A stretch of DNA of 54,347 nucleotides from Porphyromonadaceae bacterium UBA2751 (GCA_002353285.1 DEJJ01000020.1:1-54347); one strand, 5' to 3'. Positions 1 through 9,388 are shown, numbered from the stretch's first letter. Numbers and translations are program-made. The notes: generated by a model from the letters alone, not told the origin.

Positions 1-41
1 GGCACTTTCATTAGTTGCTGTCTCGCACCAAGCTGCGAACC

Positions 42-115
42 CCTGTGGGGTTCTTGCATGGTGTTACTATTGAAGCGGCTCTTCGAGCCTTTCTGACCTC
101 TTCGAGGTCGCTGGC
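42..115. repeat. dispersed intergenic repeat, copy 1
   Basis: The stretch contains two adjacent small hairpins, GGCTC-ttc-GAGCC and GACCTC-tt-GAGGTC, preceded by an AACCCC/GGGGTT dyad. The same order of elements recurs near 13096-13190. Read on the minus strand it contains the in-frame string DLEEVRKAR, which I remember as a frequent translation of a multicopy Bacteroidales intergenic repeat (from memory, not verified). It lies downstream of the porW stop codon and is probably not a gene. Confidence 0.6.
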
Positions 116-169
116 CTGCAGTTGTGCAACAACCTCGCAGGGGAGCTGGGGGAGGGGGGTGAAAGACGG

Positions 170-198
170 CAAGAGGGGGTGTGAATATCCCCCTCTTG
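170..198. terminator. inverted repeat at porW 3' end
   Basis: Ten-base arms CAAGAGGGGG (170-179) and CCCCCTCTTG (189-198) flank a 9-nt loop, starting three bases beyond the porW stop codon (201-203, minus strand). No T-run follows on the minus strand, so it may act as a 3'-end stabiliser rather than a classical intrinsic terminator. Confidence 0.5.
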
Positions 199-200
199 TG

Positions 201-3200
201 CTAATCATTGTTGGCCTTGGCTGCTTCTTTGGCTTGCTTGCGCTCTTGCTCACGCTGCTTGCGCTGCTCTTCGCGTTGCTTCTCACGCTCCTTTCGAGCC
301 TGTTCTCGCTCCTTCTGTCGCTGCTTTGCAGCCTCCTTGCGTGCCTTGGCTTCCTCTTTCTTGCGCTTTTGCTCTTCTTTCTTCTTCTGCTCGCGCTCTT
401 TTGCACGCTGCTTGCGTTCTTGCTCACGCTGCTTTCGAGCCTCTTCCTTGGCCTTGATCTTGTTCTTGCGCTCTTGCTCGGCTTGCTTTGCAGCCTCTTC
501 TTTCTCGCGCTCCTTCTGTTTCTCAAGTTCCTCGCGAGCCTTCTCGGCAGCCTTGAGCTCTTGCTCACGCTGCTTCTCTACTCGCTTGATGGAGTCTTGA
601 CGCTCCTTCTCGATGCGCTTGAGTTGCTTCTCGCGCTCCTTCTCGGCCTTGCGTGCCTCTTTCTCGGCGCGCTCTCGTGCTTTGGTCTCCTCGTCTTTCT
701 GCTTCTTGAGGTGACGCACGTTGTCGTTGTTATCCTTGTTCATGCCGCTGTCGGCGTTAGCCTTGTTGCTTTGGTCGGTATTAGCCTTGCCGCTTTGGTC
801 GGTTGCGTTGTCGTCGTCGACCTTGTTCTTGCCCTGCTGCTCGGCTTGTTGCTCGGCTTGCTTGGCCTCTTCCTCAAGGCGCTTGCGTTGCTCCTCTCGC
901 TTGCGCTCCTCTTCGCGCTTGCGTGCCTCCTCCTTCTTGCGTGCTTCCTCTTGCTTGCGTTGCTCCTCGAGCTGGCGCATCTCGGCGCGTCGGCGTGCCT
1001 CCTCGAGCAGTGCAGGATTGCCTTGCTCCTCGGGAGTGCTCACCTTTGGTTTCTCGGAGGGTTTCTCTTCCTCCTTGTCCTGCTCGTCGTCGCCAGAGGT
1101 TTCGGCCTTGCCTTGTCCCTTCTTAACCGACTTCACAGGTTTCTCCTCTCCAGATTCGTCGTCGGTCTCGGCATGGTCGTCGTCGACAACGTCTTCTGGA
1201 ATCTGCTCCTCGACTTGCTCCTCGTTGAGCTCATCAAGATAGCGGAAGTATTCCTCAAATGTGCGACCTTCCCTGAGCAGCAAGTTGAAGTTGTCCTCGC
1301 TGATGATGACATAGTGGGCTTGCTGTGGAATGTTCTTGTTCTCATTCTTCTCCCACACGCCGCGGTAGTGGTCTACCTCGCGATAGTTGGCAAAGCCTTT
1401 CACGATTATCAATCCCAGGTCGCCAAACGACATGGGCTCCAGTTCGAAGTCCTTGATCACGAAAGACTCGAAGTTGTGCTTTGCCACCTCATATAGCAAC
1501 TGGTTGGACGACACAGAGTCGGTCGAGAACACGAGCACAAAGTATTGTGGCTTGTTGCGTCCCTCGGTGAATGGCGTGAACTCCTTGCCCTCGGCACCGG
1601 CAGTGGTGTCGTTGGTGAGACGCATGGTCCATAGCATGCCTCGGGTGTTCTTTGAGCCACCATTAATCTTGCGTCCCTGGTTGAGCTGCTTGACGATTGA
1701 CGAAGCGGTGGGAGTGATGTCGGTGTTAGGATAACGCTCAAGCATCTCCTTGATAGTGCTCTTGAACTTCTCGGGGTTGCGCTCGGTGACATAGGTGAGT
1801 GCGTTGATAAACATGAACTTGGGCATGATCTTGGACAACGGGTAGGTCTTCATCATCTCGATGTAGGCGGCGTGAACAGTGGCGTTGTCGTTGTTCAAGT
1901 AGGCATTGTAGGCCTGGTCGTAGAGCTCTTCTTGCACCAGGTTCATGCGCTTGAGGTTCTCGATATAGTTGGGGTCTTGCATGGCCATTCCATACTTCGA
2001 CTCTGGGAAATTATCGAGAATCAACTGCCTGTATCGTTCCGACCCCGCAAGGTCGCCACTCCGATAGTAGAGCAAGTACATATTATAATATGTGTCGAGA
2101 CGATAGGTGTTGTCGGGGTATCGCTCAAGGAGCTTCTCAAACTCGTAGGCTGCTGCTGGCAGGTCTTCGAGCTTGTCTTTCAAGATCACTCCCATGTTGT
2201 ACAGACCCTCTTGGATTACGTCGTTGGAGGTTTGAATCTCTTCCTCGGTCTTGGGAATCTGCTTGAGGTAGTATTCCTCGTAGTGTGGATCTTCGGCTCT
2301 CTTGGCGGCTTCCTTGTCAACCTTGGTGGAGTCGTTGCCCGCCACTTGGGTTGAGTCGGTGGCTTCCTGTTGCTCCTCTTCGGTGGTGTTTTCATCGAGC
2401 GAGAAGGTGTTCTTGTTGCGGCGTCGCCAGTTATCCTCGAGCTTGCGGTTGCCCCATTGCTGCTGGAAAGCGGTTTTTCCAGCATTCTTGGTGGCAGTGT
2501 TATAGAAGTACCACGAGTTGTCGTTGTTGATGTTGTAGGTGGCAGGCTGCTGAGTGTTGTTTTTCAGGCCCGTGCCTTGCCCCTGCTGCTGCGCCAGATA
2601 GGCCTCGCGGTCGGCTGCTTCTTTCTCTTCTTTCTCTTTCTTCTTGAGATCCTCGATAATCTTGGCTATCACCTTCTTCTGCTCCTCGAGTGGCATCTTT
2701 GACAGCCTCAGCAGCGAGTCCTGAAGGGTGACGTTGCCTGAGTAGACAGCGAGCTCATCGAGCACGTCGCTGCGTCGCTTGAGCTCCTTGTAGTTGGGGT
2801 AGTTCTCGCTCAGTTGAGGTATGGCCTCGCTGTAGCAAGGCTGAGCTTTGTCATACTTGTGCTGTGCGAAATAGATGCCTCCCAGGGTGAGCTGGCTGAT
2901 GGCTTTGTCAATGCCATTGCGTGTGCTCTTCTTGGCAGCGAGTTCGTAGTTCTCGACGGCCTTGGCGGTGTCGCCTCTTGTGAGATAGAGGTTGCCGATT
3001 GCGTAGTAAATCTGGTCGAGATATTCCTTGTTGCGGTCGTAGCGTGTCATGCGCTTGAGAGCTTTAACCTCGCTGTCGATGTTGTTGCCCTGGAACACTG
3101 CGCTCTGCTTGATGCGAGCGTTGAACTTGGTGCGGTAGGTCGAGCTGTTGCTGCTACCAGCCCGCTTGTAGGCTTGATAGGCCTTTTCCTTCTGTCCAGT

Positions 3201-3980
3201 CTCATCGTAGAGCTGTCCCAGCAGGAAGTTCAGTCGCACCTTTTGTCCTCCTCCAGCACCGTCAACCGCCTTCTCGAGGAAAGGCACCGCATCGGAGTTC
3301 ATCTTGCATTTTATGTAGTAGTCGGCAAAGGCAAGATTGGCAAGCTGCCGCAGCCTTTCGTTCTCTATCTTGCTGGGATGGATGTGTGCCAGCACATTGT
3401 CGGCCTCGGTGGTCCAGTCCATGGCGCAATAGCTCAACGCTTCCCAAATCTGAGCCTCGAGCACGAGATCGGGCTTCCACGAGAAGTGCCTTGCAATGTA
3501 GTGGAAAGTGGCTGCCGAGCTCAGGAAGTCGCCCTTCATGTACTGTGCCTTGGCCATCATGTACCATGCGTTGTGGATGAATGGATTGTATTCCTCTCGC
3601 TTGAGCCATTCCTTGTATTTTGGGTCATTGCCCTTGCCAGCCTTGCGCTTGGGCTTCTTCTTGATGGAGTGGAGCGAGATGGCCTTCTGCATCTTCTCGA
3701 TGGTGCGGTCGAAATTGGTGGTGGGCTGTGTGGCCTTTGGGTCGTTGTAGGCCTCGGCGGGATGGATGTAGAGCTGGGTGGAGTAGTCGTCCTGATACTC
3801 GTTCTCGAGTTTCTTGATTTGCTCATTGTAGTGCTTCTCGCCGTTGTAGTACACGTTATAGCGAGTGTTCATGGCATGCCAAAAGCGGCTGCCGGCAGTG
3901 TTCTTCTTGGTGCTGCAAGCCCAGAAGAACGCTGTCGCAATCAGAATAATAATGGGTGTGTATCGATACAATTTCTTCAT
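201..3980 (-). CDS. porW: PorW/SprE-like TPR lipoprotein (type IX secretion/gliding)
   Basis: This 1259-residue lipoprotein begins with a signal peptide ending in a lipobox (FFWAC, Cys22) and STKKN. The next residues, WHAMNTRYNVYYNGEKHY, are the hallmark start of SprE/PorW proteins, which are needed for type IX secretion and gliding in Bacteroidota. The middle holds TPR-like helical repeats (about residues 130-420 and 590-760). Residues from about 925 to the end are a very long acidic then K/R/E/Q-rich coiled coil, longer than I expect for the family (about 870 residues in Flavobacterium). The gene is monocistronic as seen. A type IX cargo-like tail on the 23663 protein supports a working secretion system. 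The family call is firm; the role of the charged tail is unknown. Confidence 0.82.
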   Translation of the reverse strand: MKKLYRYTPIIILIATAFFWACSTKKNTAGSRFWHAMNTRYNVYYNGEKHYNEQIKKLENEYQDDYSTQLYIHPAEAYNDPKATQPTTNFDRTIEKMQKAISLHSIKKKPKRKAGKGNDPKYKEWLKREEYNPFIHNAWYMMAKAQYMKGDFLSSAATFHYIARHFSWKPDLVLEAQIWEALSYCAMDWTTEADNVLAHIHPSKIENERLRQLANLAFADYYIKCKMNSDAVPFLEKAVDGAGGGQKVRLNFLLGQLYDETGQKEKAYQAYKRAGSSNSSTYRTKFNARIKQSAVFQGNNIDSEVKALKRMTRYDRNKEYLDQIYYAIGNLYLTRGDTAKAVENYELAAKKSTRNGIDKAISQLTLGGIYFAQHKYDKAQPCYSEAIPQLSENYPNYKELKRRSDVLDELAVYSGNVTLQDSLLRLSKMPLEEQKKVIAKIIEDLKKKEKEEKEAADREAYLAQQQGQGTGLKNNTQQPATYNINNDNSWYFYNTATKNAGKTAFQQQWGNRKLEDNWRRRNKNTFSLDENTTEEEQQEATDSTQVAGNDSTKVDKEAAKRAEDPHYEEYYLKQIPKTEEEIQTSNDVIQEGLYNMGVILKDKLEDLPAAAYEFEKLLERYPDNTYRLDTYYNMYLLYYRSGDLAGSERYRQLILDNFPESKYGMAMQDPNYIENLKRMNLVQEELYDQAYNAYLNNDNATVHAAYIEMMKTYPLSKIMPKFMFINALTYVTERNPEKFKSTIKEMLERYPNTDITPTASSIVKQLNQGRKINGGSKNTRGMLWTMRLTNDTTAGAEGKEFTPFTEGRNKPQYFVLVFSTDSVSSNQLLYEVAKHNFESFVIKDFELEPMSFGDLGLIIVKGFANYREVDHYRGVWEKNENKNIPQQAHYVIISEDNFNLLLREGRTFEEYFRYLDELNEEQVEEQIPEDVVDDDHAETDDESGEEKPVKSVKKGQGKAETSGDDEQDKEEEKPSEKPKVSTPEEQGNPALLEEARRRAEMRQLEEQRKQEEARKKEEARKREEERKREEQRKRLEEEAKQAEQQAEQQGKNKVDDDNATDQSGKANTDQSNKANADSGMNKDNNDNVRHLKKQKDEETKARERAEKEARKAEKEREKQLKRIEKERQDSIKRVEKQREQELKAAEKAREELEKQKEREKEEAAKQAEQERKNKIKAKEEARKQREQERKQRAKEREQKKKEEQKRKKEEAKARKEAAKQRQKEREQARKEREKQREEQRKQREQERKQAKEAAKANND

Positions 3981-4117
3981 TACCCAGCTACATCTTTCCT
4001 GATATATCTTCTAAATTAACGCAAGAGTTGTGGTTTTATTGCATTTAGTCGCTTACGAATTATTATTTATATTAATGGTGTGGGGATGTGTGATTTCACT
4101 TATTAGATTTTTTTCGC

Positions 4118-4125
4118 TAACTTTG
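4118..4125 (+). promoter_or_regulatory. aroA promoter -7 box
   Basis: TAACTTTG matches the Bacteroidetes -7 consensus TAnnTTTG. A TTTC at 4094-4097, 20 bp upstream, is a one-mismatch -33 element. The box ends only 10 nt before the aroA ATG, so the transcript would be nearly leaderless. Confidence 0.6.
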
Positions 4126-4135
4126 CGGCTTAGTT

Positions 4136-5377
4136 ATGGACTATCGCATTAAAGCACCCGCCGCCGCTGTTGATTGCCTCGTGCAACTGCCGCCATCCAA
4201 GAGCATCGCCATCAGGGCTCTGCTCCTTGATGCTCTGTGCGATGGCGAGTGCCGAGAGGAGTGCTGCCACGGTTGCGATGCCGCTGCCGACATCAAAGTG
4301 ATGTCGAGTGCTCTTGCCAGCAATGACGACCGCATAGATGTGGGCGGCACTGGTGCTGCAATGCGAATGCTCACGGCCTATTTTGCCACAAGGTTGGGGC
4401 GCACAGTGGTGCTCGATGGCGACCATCGCATGCGTGAGCGGCCGCTGGGTGAACTGGTGCGCGTGCTCAGGCTCATGGGTGCAAGCATTGATTACCTGGG
4501 TGGCGAGGGGTACCCGCCGCTTCGCATCACAGGCAGGCAGCTTTTGGGCGGCGCGCAATGCATCGATGGCAGCGTGAGCAGCCAGTACATCTCGGCTCTG
4601 CTCATGATAGCTCCATTGGCAGGTGGCATCAAGCTCACCATAGAGGGGAACATCGTGTCTCGACCTTATCTCGACATGACAATGGCCATGATGCAACGCC
4701 GTGGCATTGATGCCCACTGGCACCATGACAGCATTGTTGTGGTGCCTGCTGGCAACTATAAGGCGCAACCCCTTGCAGTGGAGCCCGACTGGAGCGCAGC
4801 AAGTTACTGGCTGGCAATGCAGGCCCTCGTGCCTGGGTCAACAATAAGGCTTGAAGGCTTGCCCCGGGACTCGATACAGGGCGACAGAGCCATTGTTGAG
4901 ATGATGGCTCCGCTTGGAGTGGGAGCGGCATGGAATGATGAAGGTTTGTGCCTCACGAGCACAGGCTGCGAGCTGCCCCGGTTCTATGGCCGCGACATGA
5001 GTGCCAATCCCGACCTGGTGCCCACTCTTGCTGTGACGCTGTCGCTGCTCAATGTACCGTTCAGACTCACGGGAGTTGCCAATCTTGCCATCAAGGAGAG
5101 CGACCGATTGCAGGTGCTTCAGGAGCAGTTGCAGCGGTTGGGATATGTGATAGATTGCGATGGCACTACTCTGGCCTACAATGGTGAGCGCATTGATGTG
5201 CCTCAAAATATCAGCCTTGATGCTCATGGCGACCATCGGATGGCCATGGCATTGAGCCTGGCGGCCACGCGGCATCCAGGCATCACTATCGTGGGCGGCG
5301 AGGTGGTGGCCAAGTCCTATCCACAGTGGTGGAATGCCCTGCAAGAGTGTGCTGGGTGGAGAGTGGAGAGTTTTTAA
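4136..5377 (+). CDS. aroA: 3-phosphoshikimate 1-carboxyvinyltransferase (EPSP synthase)
   Basis: The 413-residue protein catalyses transfer of enolpyruvate from PEP to shikimate 3-phosphate, the sixth step of the shikimate pathway to chorismate and aromatic amino acids, in the cytoplasm. Family signatures are visible: LPPSKSIAIRALLLDAL near the N-terminus, GGTGAAMRMLTAYFA, the GDHRMRERP segment, LAIKESDRL and a C-terminal HGDHRMAMALSLA. The length is slightly short of the usual about 430 residues but no motif is missing. A small membrane-anchored protein starts 22 nt downstream on the same strand and is probably cotranscribed. Confidence 0.95.
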   Translation: MDYRIKAPAAAVDCLVQLPPSKSIAIRALLLDALCDGECREECCHGCDAAADIKVMSSALASNDDRIDVGGTGAAMRMLTAYFATRLGRTVVLDGDHRMRERPLGELVRVLRLMGASIDYLGGEGYPPLRITGRQLLGGAQCIDGSVSSQYISALLMIAPLAGGIKLTIEGNIVSRPYLDMTMAMMQRRGIDAHWHHDSIVVVPAGNYKAQPLAVEPDWSAASYWLAMQALVPGSTIRLEGLPRDSIQGDRAIVEMMAPLGVGAAWNDEGLCLTSTGCELPRFYGRDMSANPDLVPTLAVTLSLLNVPFRLTGVANLAIKESDRLQVLQEQLQRLGYVIDCDGTTLAYNGERIDVPQNISLDAHGDHRMAMALSLAATRHPGITIVGGEVVAKSYPQWWNALQECAGWRVESF

Positions 5378-5399
5378 AATTGCTAATTTGAAATAGATT

Positions 5400-5807
5400 A
5401 TGATTCCAGCATTTTACATATTTGTCGCAATGGTTGTGATAGGCGTGATTCTCTATGTGCATGACCGGCTGACCAATAAACCTGATGAGGCTGCTCCTGA
5501 AGAGGTTGAGGGTGGCGAGCATGAGGAATGCAGCGACGACTGCTGTGCTACTAACGAGGTGTGCCCCAGTGAGATGCTACTCAAGCACATGAATGAGCCA
5601 GTGGTCTACTATGAGGACGAGGAACTTGATGCCTTCAAAGGTCGTGAGGCTGACAGCTACAGCGACGACGAACTGGAGCAGTGGCGCGATGTGCTCTACA
5701 CCCTCAAGCACGACGACCTGCTGGGCTGGGAACGCAGCATCAAGAAACGCGGCATCGCCATCCCCGACGTGATAAAAGAGGAGCTGATGGGGCTGTATAA
5801 TTCTTGA
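5400..5807 (+). CDS. conserved small membrane-anchored protein of unknown function
   Basis: The 135-residue product has one N-terminal membrane helix (residues 3-21, IPAFYIFVAMVVIGVILYV) followed by an acidic, Cys-containing segment (EHEECSDDCCATNEVC) and a soluble C-terminal helical region (about residues 60-135). Four of the cysteines are clustered (two of them as a CC pair), which could hold a metal or disulfides. I recall proteins of this type next to aroA in Bacteroidales, but they have no function I can name. The gap to aroA is 22 nt, suggesting an operon. Confidence 0.75.
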   Translation: MIPAFYIFVAMVVIGVILYVHDRLTNKPDEAAPEEVEGGEHEECSDDCCATNEVCPSEMLLKHMNEPVVYYEDEELDAFKGREADSYSDDELEQWRDVLYTLKHDDLLGWERSIKKRGIAIPDVIKEELMGLYNS

Positions 5808-5900
5808 TTGTGCTTTTCTTGTTGTACACAAGATTTACATGTTAACAAAAATTGAACATAATTTTAGAAAGGATTCTTGATTTTTTCGCTAAAAAAGAAT

Positions 5901-5908
5901 TAAATTTG
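5901..5908 (+). promoter_or_regulatory. rocD promoter -7 box
   Basis: TAAATTTG fits TAnnTTTG and lies 37 nt upstream of the rocD ATG. The -33 region is TTGA rather than TTTG. Confidence 0.5.
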
Positions 5909-5945
5909 CAAAGTCAGAACCAATTTTTTATAAAATCAACTAATT

Positions 5946-7232
5946 ATGGCAACTACCAAAAAAACTAAACCAACTACCAAAAAAGCAACTGCTAAGAAAA
6001 ACGTGATTGGCGAAGCCAGCAAGCGTTGCATGGCTATGGAAGAGCGCTATGGTGCTCACAACTATCATCCCCTGCCCGTTGTCCTGAAGAAAGGTAAAGG
6101 CATCTATGTGTGGGACGTTGAAGGCAAGAAGTATTTTGACTTCCTCTCGTCATATAGCGCCGTGAACCAGGGTCACTGCCATCCCCGCATTGTTAAGGCC
6201 CTCAAGGATCAGGCCAGCAAGCTTTGCCTCACCTCGCGCGCTTTCTACAACGACGCTTTGTGTGAGTATGAGAAATTCATGCACCAATACTTTGGCTACG
6301 ACAAGGTGCTCCCCATGAACACTGGTGCCGAGGGAGTTGAGACAGCATTGAAGCTCGCTCGCCGCTGGGGTGCTGTGAAGAAGGGTATACCCAACGATAA
6401 AATTAAGATAATTTGCTGCGAAGGCAACTTCCACGGTCGCACCGTTACCATCATCACCATGAGCGATGATCCCAGCTCGTATGCCGACTACGGGCCATTG
6501 ACTCCTGGTTTCATCCGCATTCCTTACAACGACCCCGAGGCCCTGAAGAAGGCACTTGAAAAATATGGCGACGAGGTGTGCGCTTTCATAGCCGAGCCTA
6601 TCCAGGGCGAGGCTGGCGTTTTCGTTCCCGACGATGGCTACCTGAAGAAATGCTTCGACCTGTGCCATGAGCACAACGTGCTCTTCATTGCCGATGAGGT
6701 GCAGACTGGTATTGCACGCACTGGCAAGATGCTGTGCTCGATGCACGACGGCATCCGTCCCGACATCGTGATTCTGGGCAAGGCCCTGGGCGGTGGTGTG
6801 CTTCCTGTATCGGCTTGCCTTGCCGACGACGACATCATGCTCAACATCAAGCCTGGCGAGCACGGCTCAACATTCGGTGGTTTCCCCCTGGCAGCCCGCG
6901 TTGCCATCGAGGCGCTGAAGGTTGTTAAGGATGAGAAGCTCACTCAAAATGCTGAGAAGATGGGTAAGATATTCCGCGAGGAAATCAAGAAAATCAACTC
7001 TCCATTCATTGTTCAGGTGCGCGGTCGCGGCTTGCTCAATGCCATTGTCACCACCCCAATCAAGGGCAAGACAGCATGGGACATCTGCCTCAAGCTGCGT
7101 GACAACGGCCTTCTTGCCAAGCCCACTCACGACCACATCATCCGCTTTGCACCTCCCTTGTGCATCAACGAGGAGGAAATCCGCAAGGCTGTGGCAATCA
7201 TCAAGAAGACCTTCGAGGAAATGTCGGAGTAA
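5946..7232 (+). CDS. rocD: ornithine--oxo-acid aminotransferase
   Basis: The 428-residue PLP enzyme (class III aminotransferase) converts ornithine and 2-oxoglutarate to glutamate-5-semialdehyde and glutamate. Visible signatures are MNTGAEGVETALKLARRWG, the GNFHGRT segment, EPIQGEAGV, the LFIADEVQTGIARTG strand with the PLP-ring aspartate, and VILGKALGGGVLPVSA with the PLP-binding lysine. The N-terminal 20 residues are a Lys/Thr-rich extension (MATTKKTKPTTKKATAKK) not needed for the fold. With pruA, arcA, arcB and arcC in the same 12 kb it completes a route from arginine to glutamate. Confidence 0.93.
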   Translation: MATTKKTKPTTKKATAKKNVIGEASKRCMAMEERYGAHNYHPLPVVLKKGKGIYVWDVEGKKYFDFLSSYSAVNQGHCHPRIVKALKDQASKLCLTSRAFYNDALCEYEKFMHQYFGYDKVLPMNTGAEGVETALKLARRWGAVKKGIPNDKIKIICCEGNFHGRTVTIITMSDDPSSYADYGPLTPGFIRIPYNDPEALKKALEKYGDEVCAFIAEPIQGEAGVFVPDDGYLKKCFDLCHEHNVLFIADEVQTGIARTGKMLCSMHDGIRPDIVILGKALGGGVLPVSACLADDDIMLNIKPGEHGSTFGGFPLAARVAIEALKVVKDEKLTQNAEKMGKIFREEIKKINSPFIVQVRGRGLLNAIVTTPIKGKTAWDICLKLRDNGLLAKPTHDHIIRFAPPLCINEEEIRKAVAIIKKTFEEMSE

Positions 7233-7260
7233 CTCTGATTGAGAACCTAAAACACAAATC

Positions 7261-7292
7261 AGGGGCGAGCATCGATTGTGATGCCCGCCCCT
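7261..7292. terminator. rocD/arcC convergent terminator
   Basis: Arms AGGGGCGaGCATC (7261-7273) and GATGCcCGCCCCT (7280-7292) form a GC-rich hairpin with a 6-nt loop between the convergent ends of rocD and arcC, so it may serve both genes. A remnant of the AATGCACAAT-type simple repeat follows at 7299-7320. Confidence 0.75.
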
Positions 7293-7317
7293 AATTGTGT
7301 GCATTGCGCATTATGCA

Positions 7318-8259
7318 TTAATCTTTCACCAAAATGGTGCCGGTGTTGCCCTGGAGAGCCTCGCGGGCTTTGTCGAGCGAGGTGATGAGGGCAGAACCAC
7401 CAGTGGTGTTCTCAACGAAGCTGATGCACGACTCCACCTTGGGCAGCATGCTGCCAGGAGCGAAGTGGCCCTCGGCAATGTACTGGCGTGCCTCGGCGAT
7501 AGTCATGCGGTCGAGATCTTGCTGGTTGGGCTTGTTGAAGTTGATAGAAACCTTCTCGACAGCGGTGAGAATCACCAGCATGTCGGCATTTAGGTCGAGT
7601 GCGAGCTTGGCGCTTGCACGGTCCTTGTCGATAACGGCTGCTACACCCTCGTAGTCGCCAGGACCATTCTCAACAACAGGAATGCCGCCACCCCCCACGG
7701 TGATAACCACGCTGTGCAGGCCCACGAGCTGCTCAACAACAGGGAGCTCGACAATCTTCACTGGAATGGGCGATGGCACCACGCGGCGATAGCCACGTCC
7801 TGCATCTTCAACAAAAGTGTAGCCAGTCTCGGCCACGATGCGGTCGGCATCTTCCTTGCTGTAGAACATGCCCACGGGCTTGGTGGGGTTCTGGAAGGCA
7901 GCGTCATTCTTGTCGACAACCACCTGAGTTACCACTGCAGCGCAAGGCTTGTTGATGCCACGGCGTGCGAGTTCGCGCTCCACAGCTTGCTGCAGGTGAT
8001 AGCCAATGTAGCCTTGTGTCATGGCACCGCACTCGGGGAAAGGCATGGCAGGAGTTCCGCCGCCGTTGTTGGCGCTGTACTCAAAAGCGAGGTTTACCAT
8101 TCCCACCTGTGGACCGTTGCCGTGACCAATCACAACGTCATATCCTTCCTCAACGAGGTCGACGATGGTAGAGGCAGTTGCCTTTACCAGTTCGAGTTGC
8201 TCTTGAGGTGTCTTGCCCAGGGCGTTGCCACCCAGAGCTATAACTAATCGCTTGCTCAT
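7318..8259 (-). CDS. arcC: carbamate kinase
   Basis: The 313-residue protein makes ATP from carbamoyl phosphate and ADP, the last step of the arginine deiminase pathway. It shows the family N-terminus RLVIALGGNALG, the VIGHGNGPQVG segment, GYIGYHLQQA, and the VEKVSINFNKPNQ region typical of bacterial ArcC. Length is normal (about 310). It lies 86 nt downstream of arcB, and the gap holds GGGAAGAG-type simple repeats that can form a hairpin with TTCTTCCC (about 8297-8321). Cotranscription with arcB is likely. Confidence 0.94.
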   Translation of the reverse strand: MSKRLVIALGGNALGKTPQEQLELVKATASTIVDLVEEGYDVVIGHGNGPQVGMVNLAFEYSANNGGGTPAMPFPECGAMTQGYIGYHLQQAVERELARRGINKPCAAVVTQVVVDKNDAAFQNPTKPVGMFYSKEDADRIVAETGYTFVEDAGRGYRRVVPSPIPVKIVELPVVEQLVGLHSVVITVGGGGIPVVENGPGDYEGVAAVIDKDRASAKLALDLNADMLVILTAVEKVSINFNKPNQQDLDRMTIAEARQYIAEGHFAPGSMLPKVESCISFVENTTGGSALITSLDKAREALQGNTGTILVKD

Positions 8260-8345
8260 AAATAATATTAAAAGGGAAGAGGGAGATGTGAGAGGGAAGA
8301 GCTGAAAAACGTTCTTCCCTAATCACTCGTCCCTAATCATTCTTT

Positions 8346-9338
8346 TTACTTCAGGGTTGCGTACATCACAGCCTTGATGGTGTGCATGCGGTTCTCGGCC
8401 TCGTCAAATACCTTAGATTGTGGGCTACGGAATACCTTGTCGGTAACCTCCATCTCCTTCAAGCCGAATTTCTCGTAAATCTCGCGACCAACTGAAGTCT
8501 CAAGGTCGTGGAACGAAGGCAGGCAGTGCAGGAAGATTGCCTCGGGGTTGGCATTTGCCATAACAGCGTCGTTAACCTGATAGGGGCTCAACAGCTTGAT
8601 GCGCTTCTCCCAAAGCTCGGCGGGCTCACCCATTGATACCCAAATGTCGGTGTAGATAACGTCGGCATTCTTGGTGCCTTTCTTAACGTCGTCGGTAAGA
8701 GTGATGGTGCATCCGTTCTCTTTAGCAATCTTGCGGCAGGTAGCAACGAGTTTTGCATCGGGCATGTTGTCCTTAGGACCACAAGCTACGAAGTTGATAC
8801 CAAGCTTAGCCGAAACTACCATCAGCGAGTTGGCAACATTGTTGCGAGCATCGCCCATGAAGACCATCTTCAAGCCCTTGTAGCGGCCAAAGTTCTCCTC
8901 GATGGTGAGGACGTCGGCGAGCATCTGGGTGGGGTGGAACTCTGTGGTAAGACCATTCCACACGGGAATACCAGCATAGCGGCCCAGGTTCTCAACGATT
9001 TCCTGGTCGAAACCACGATACTCGATACCATCGAACATGCGGCCAAGTACCTTAGCGGTGTCCTCGAGCGACTCTTTGTTGCCCATCTGCGATGAAGCTG
9101 GGTCAAGATAAGTTACGCCCATACCCAGGTCGTTACCTGCAACCTCAAACGAGCAGCGAGTGCGGGTAGAAGTCTTCTCAAACAAGAGAACGATGTTCTT
9201 GCCGGTTAAGTACTTGTGAGGGGTGTTTGTTCTTTTGAGACGCTTGAAATCCTTAGCGAGTTCAAGTAAATACTGGATTTCCTCGGTGGTGAAGTCTAAC
9301 AACTTCAAGAAATTTCTTCCTGATAAACTTCTTGGCAT
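8346..9338 (-). CDS. arcB: ornithine carbamoyltransferase
   Basis: The 330-residue enzyme interconverts citrulline plus phosphate with ornithine plus carbamoyl phosphate. The carbamoyl-phosphate motif is FEKTSTRTRCSFEVA, followed by HPTQMLADVLT, the GDARNNVANSL ornithine-domain segment and the catalytic HCLPSFHD. I place the start at MPRSLSG (ATG at 9336-9338); a longer frame to 9401 would add 21 residues (starting MLTFAANFK) that do not belong to the family and overlap the promoter box. Adjacent arcC and arcA suggest a catabolic role, hence arcB, although an anabolic argF role cannot be excluded. Confidence 0.92.
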   Translation of the reverse strand: MPRSLSGRNFLKLLDFTTEEIQYLLELAKDFKRLKRTNTPHKYLTGKNIVLLFEKTSTRTRCSFEVAGNDLGMGVTYLDPASSQMGNKESLEDTAKVLGRMFDGIEYRGFDQEIVENLGRYAGIPVWNGLTTEFHPTQMLADVLTIEENFGRYKGLKMVFMGDARNNVANSLMVVSAKLGINFVACGPKDNMPDAKLVATCRKIAKENGCTITLTDDVKKGTKNADVIYTDIWVSMGEPAELWEKRIKLLSPYQVNDAVMANANPEAIFLHCLPSFHDLETSVGREIYEKFGLKEMEVTDKVFRSPQSKVFDEAENRMHTIKAVMYATLK

Positions 9339-9388
9339 AGTTTTAAATTGTTTTATTGTTAATAAAATGTGTATTTTGAAATTTGCCG

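Noticed and set aside
15..1496. 493-residue Leu-rich plus-strand open frame
   Set aside because: It is the complement of the Lys/Glu/Arg-rich tail of the PorW-like protein; biased composition keeps the frame open. No family features.
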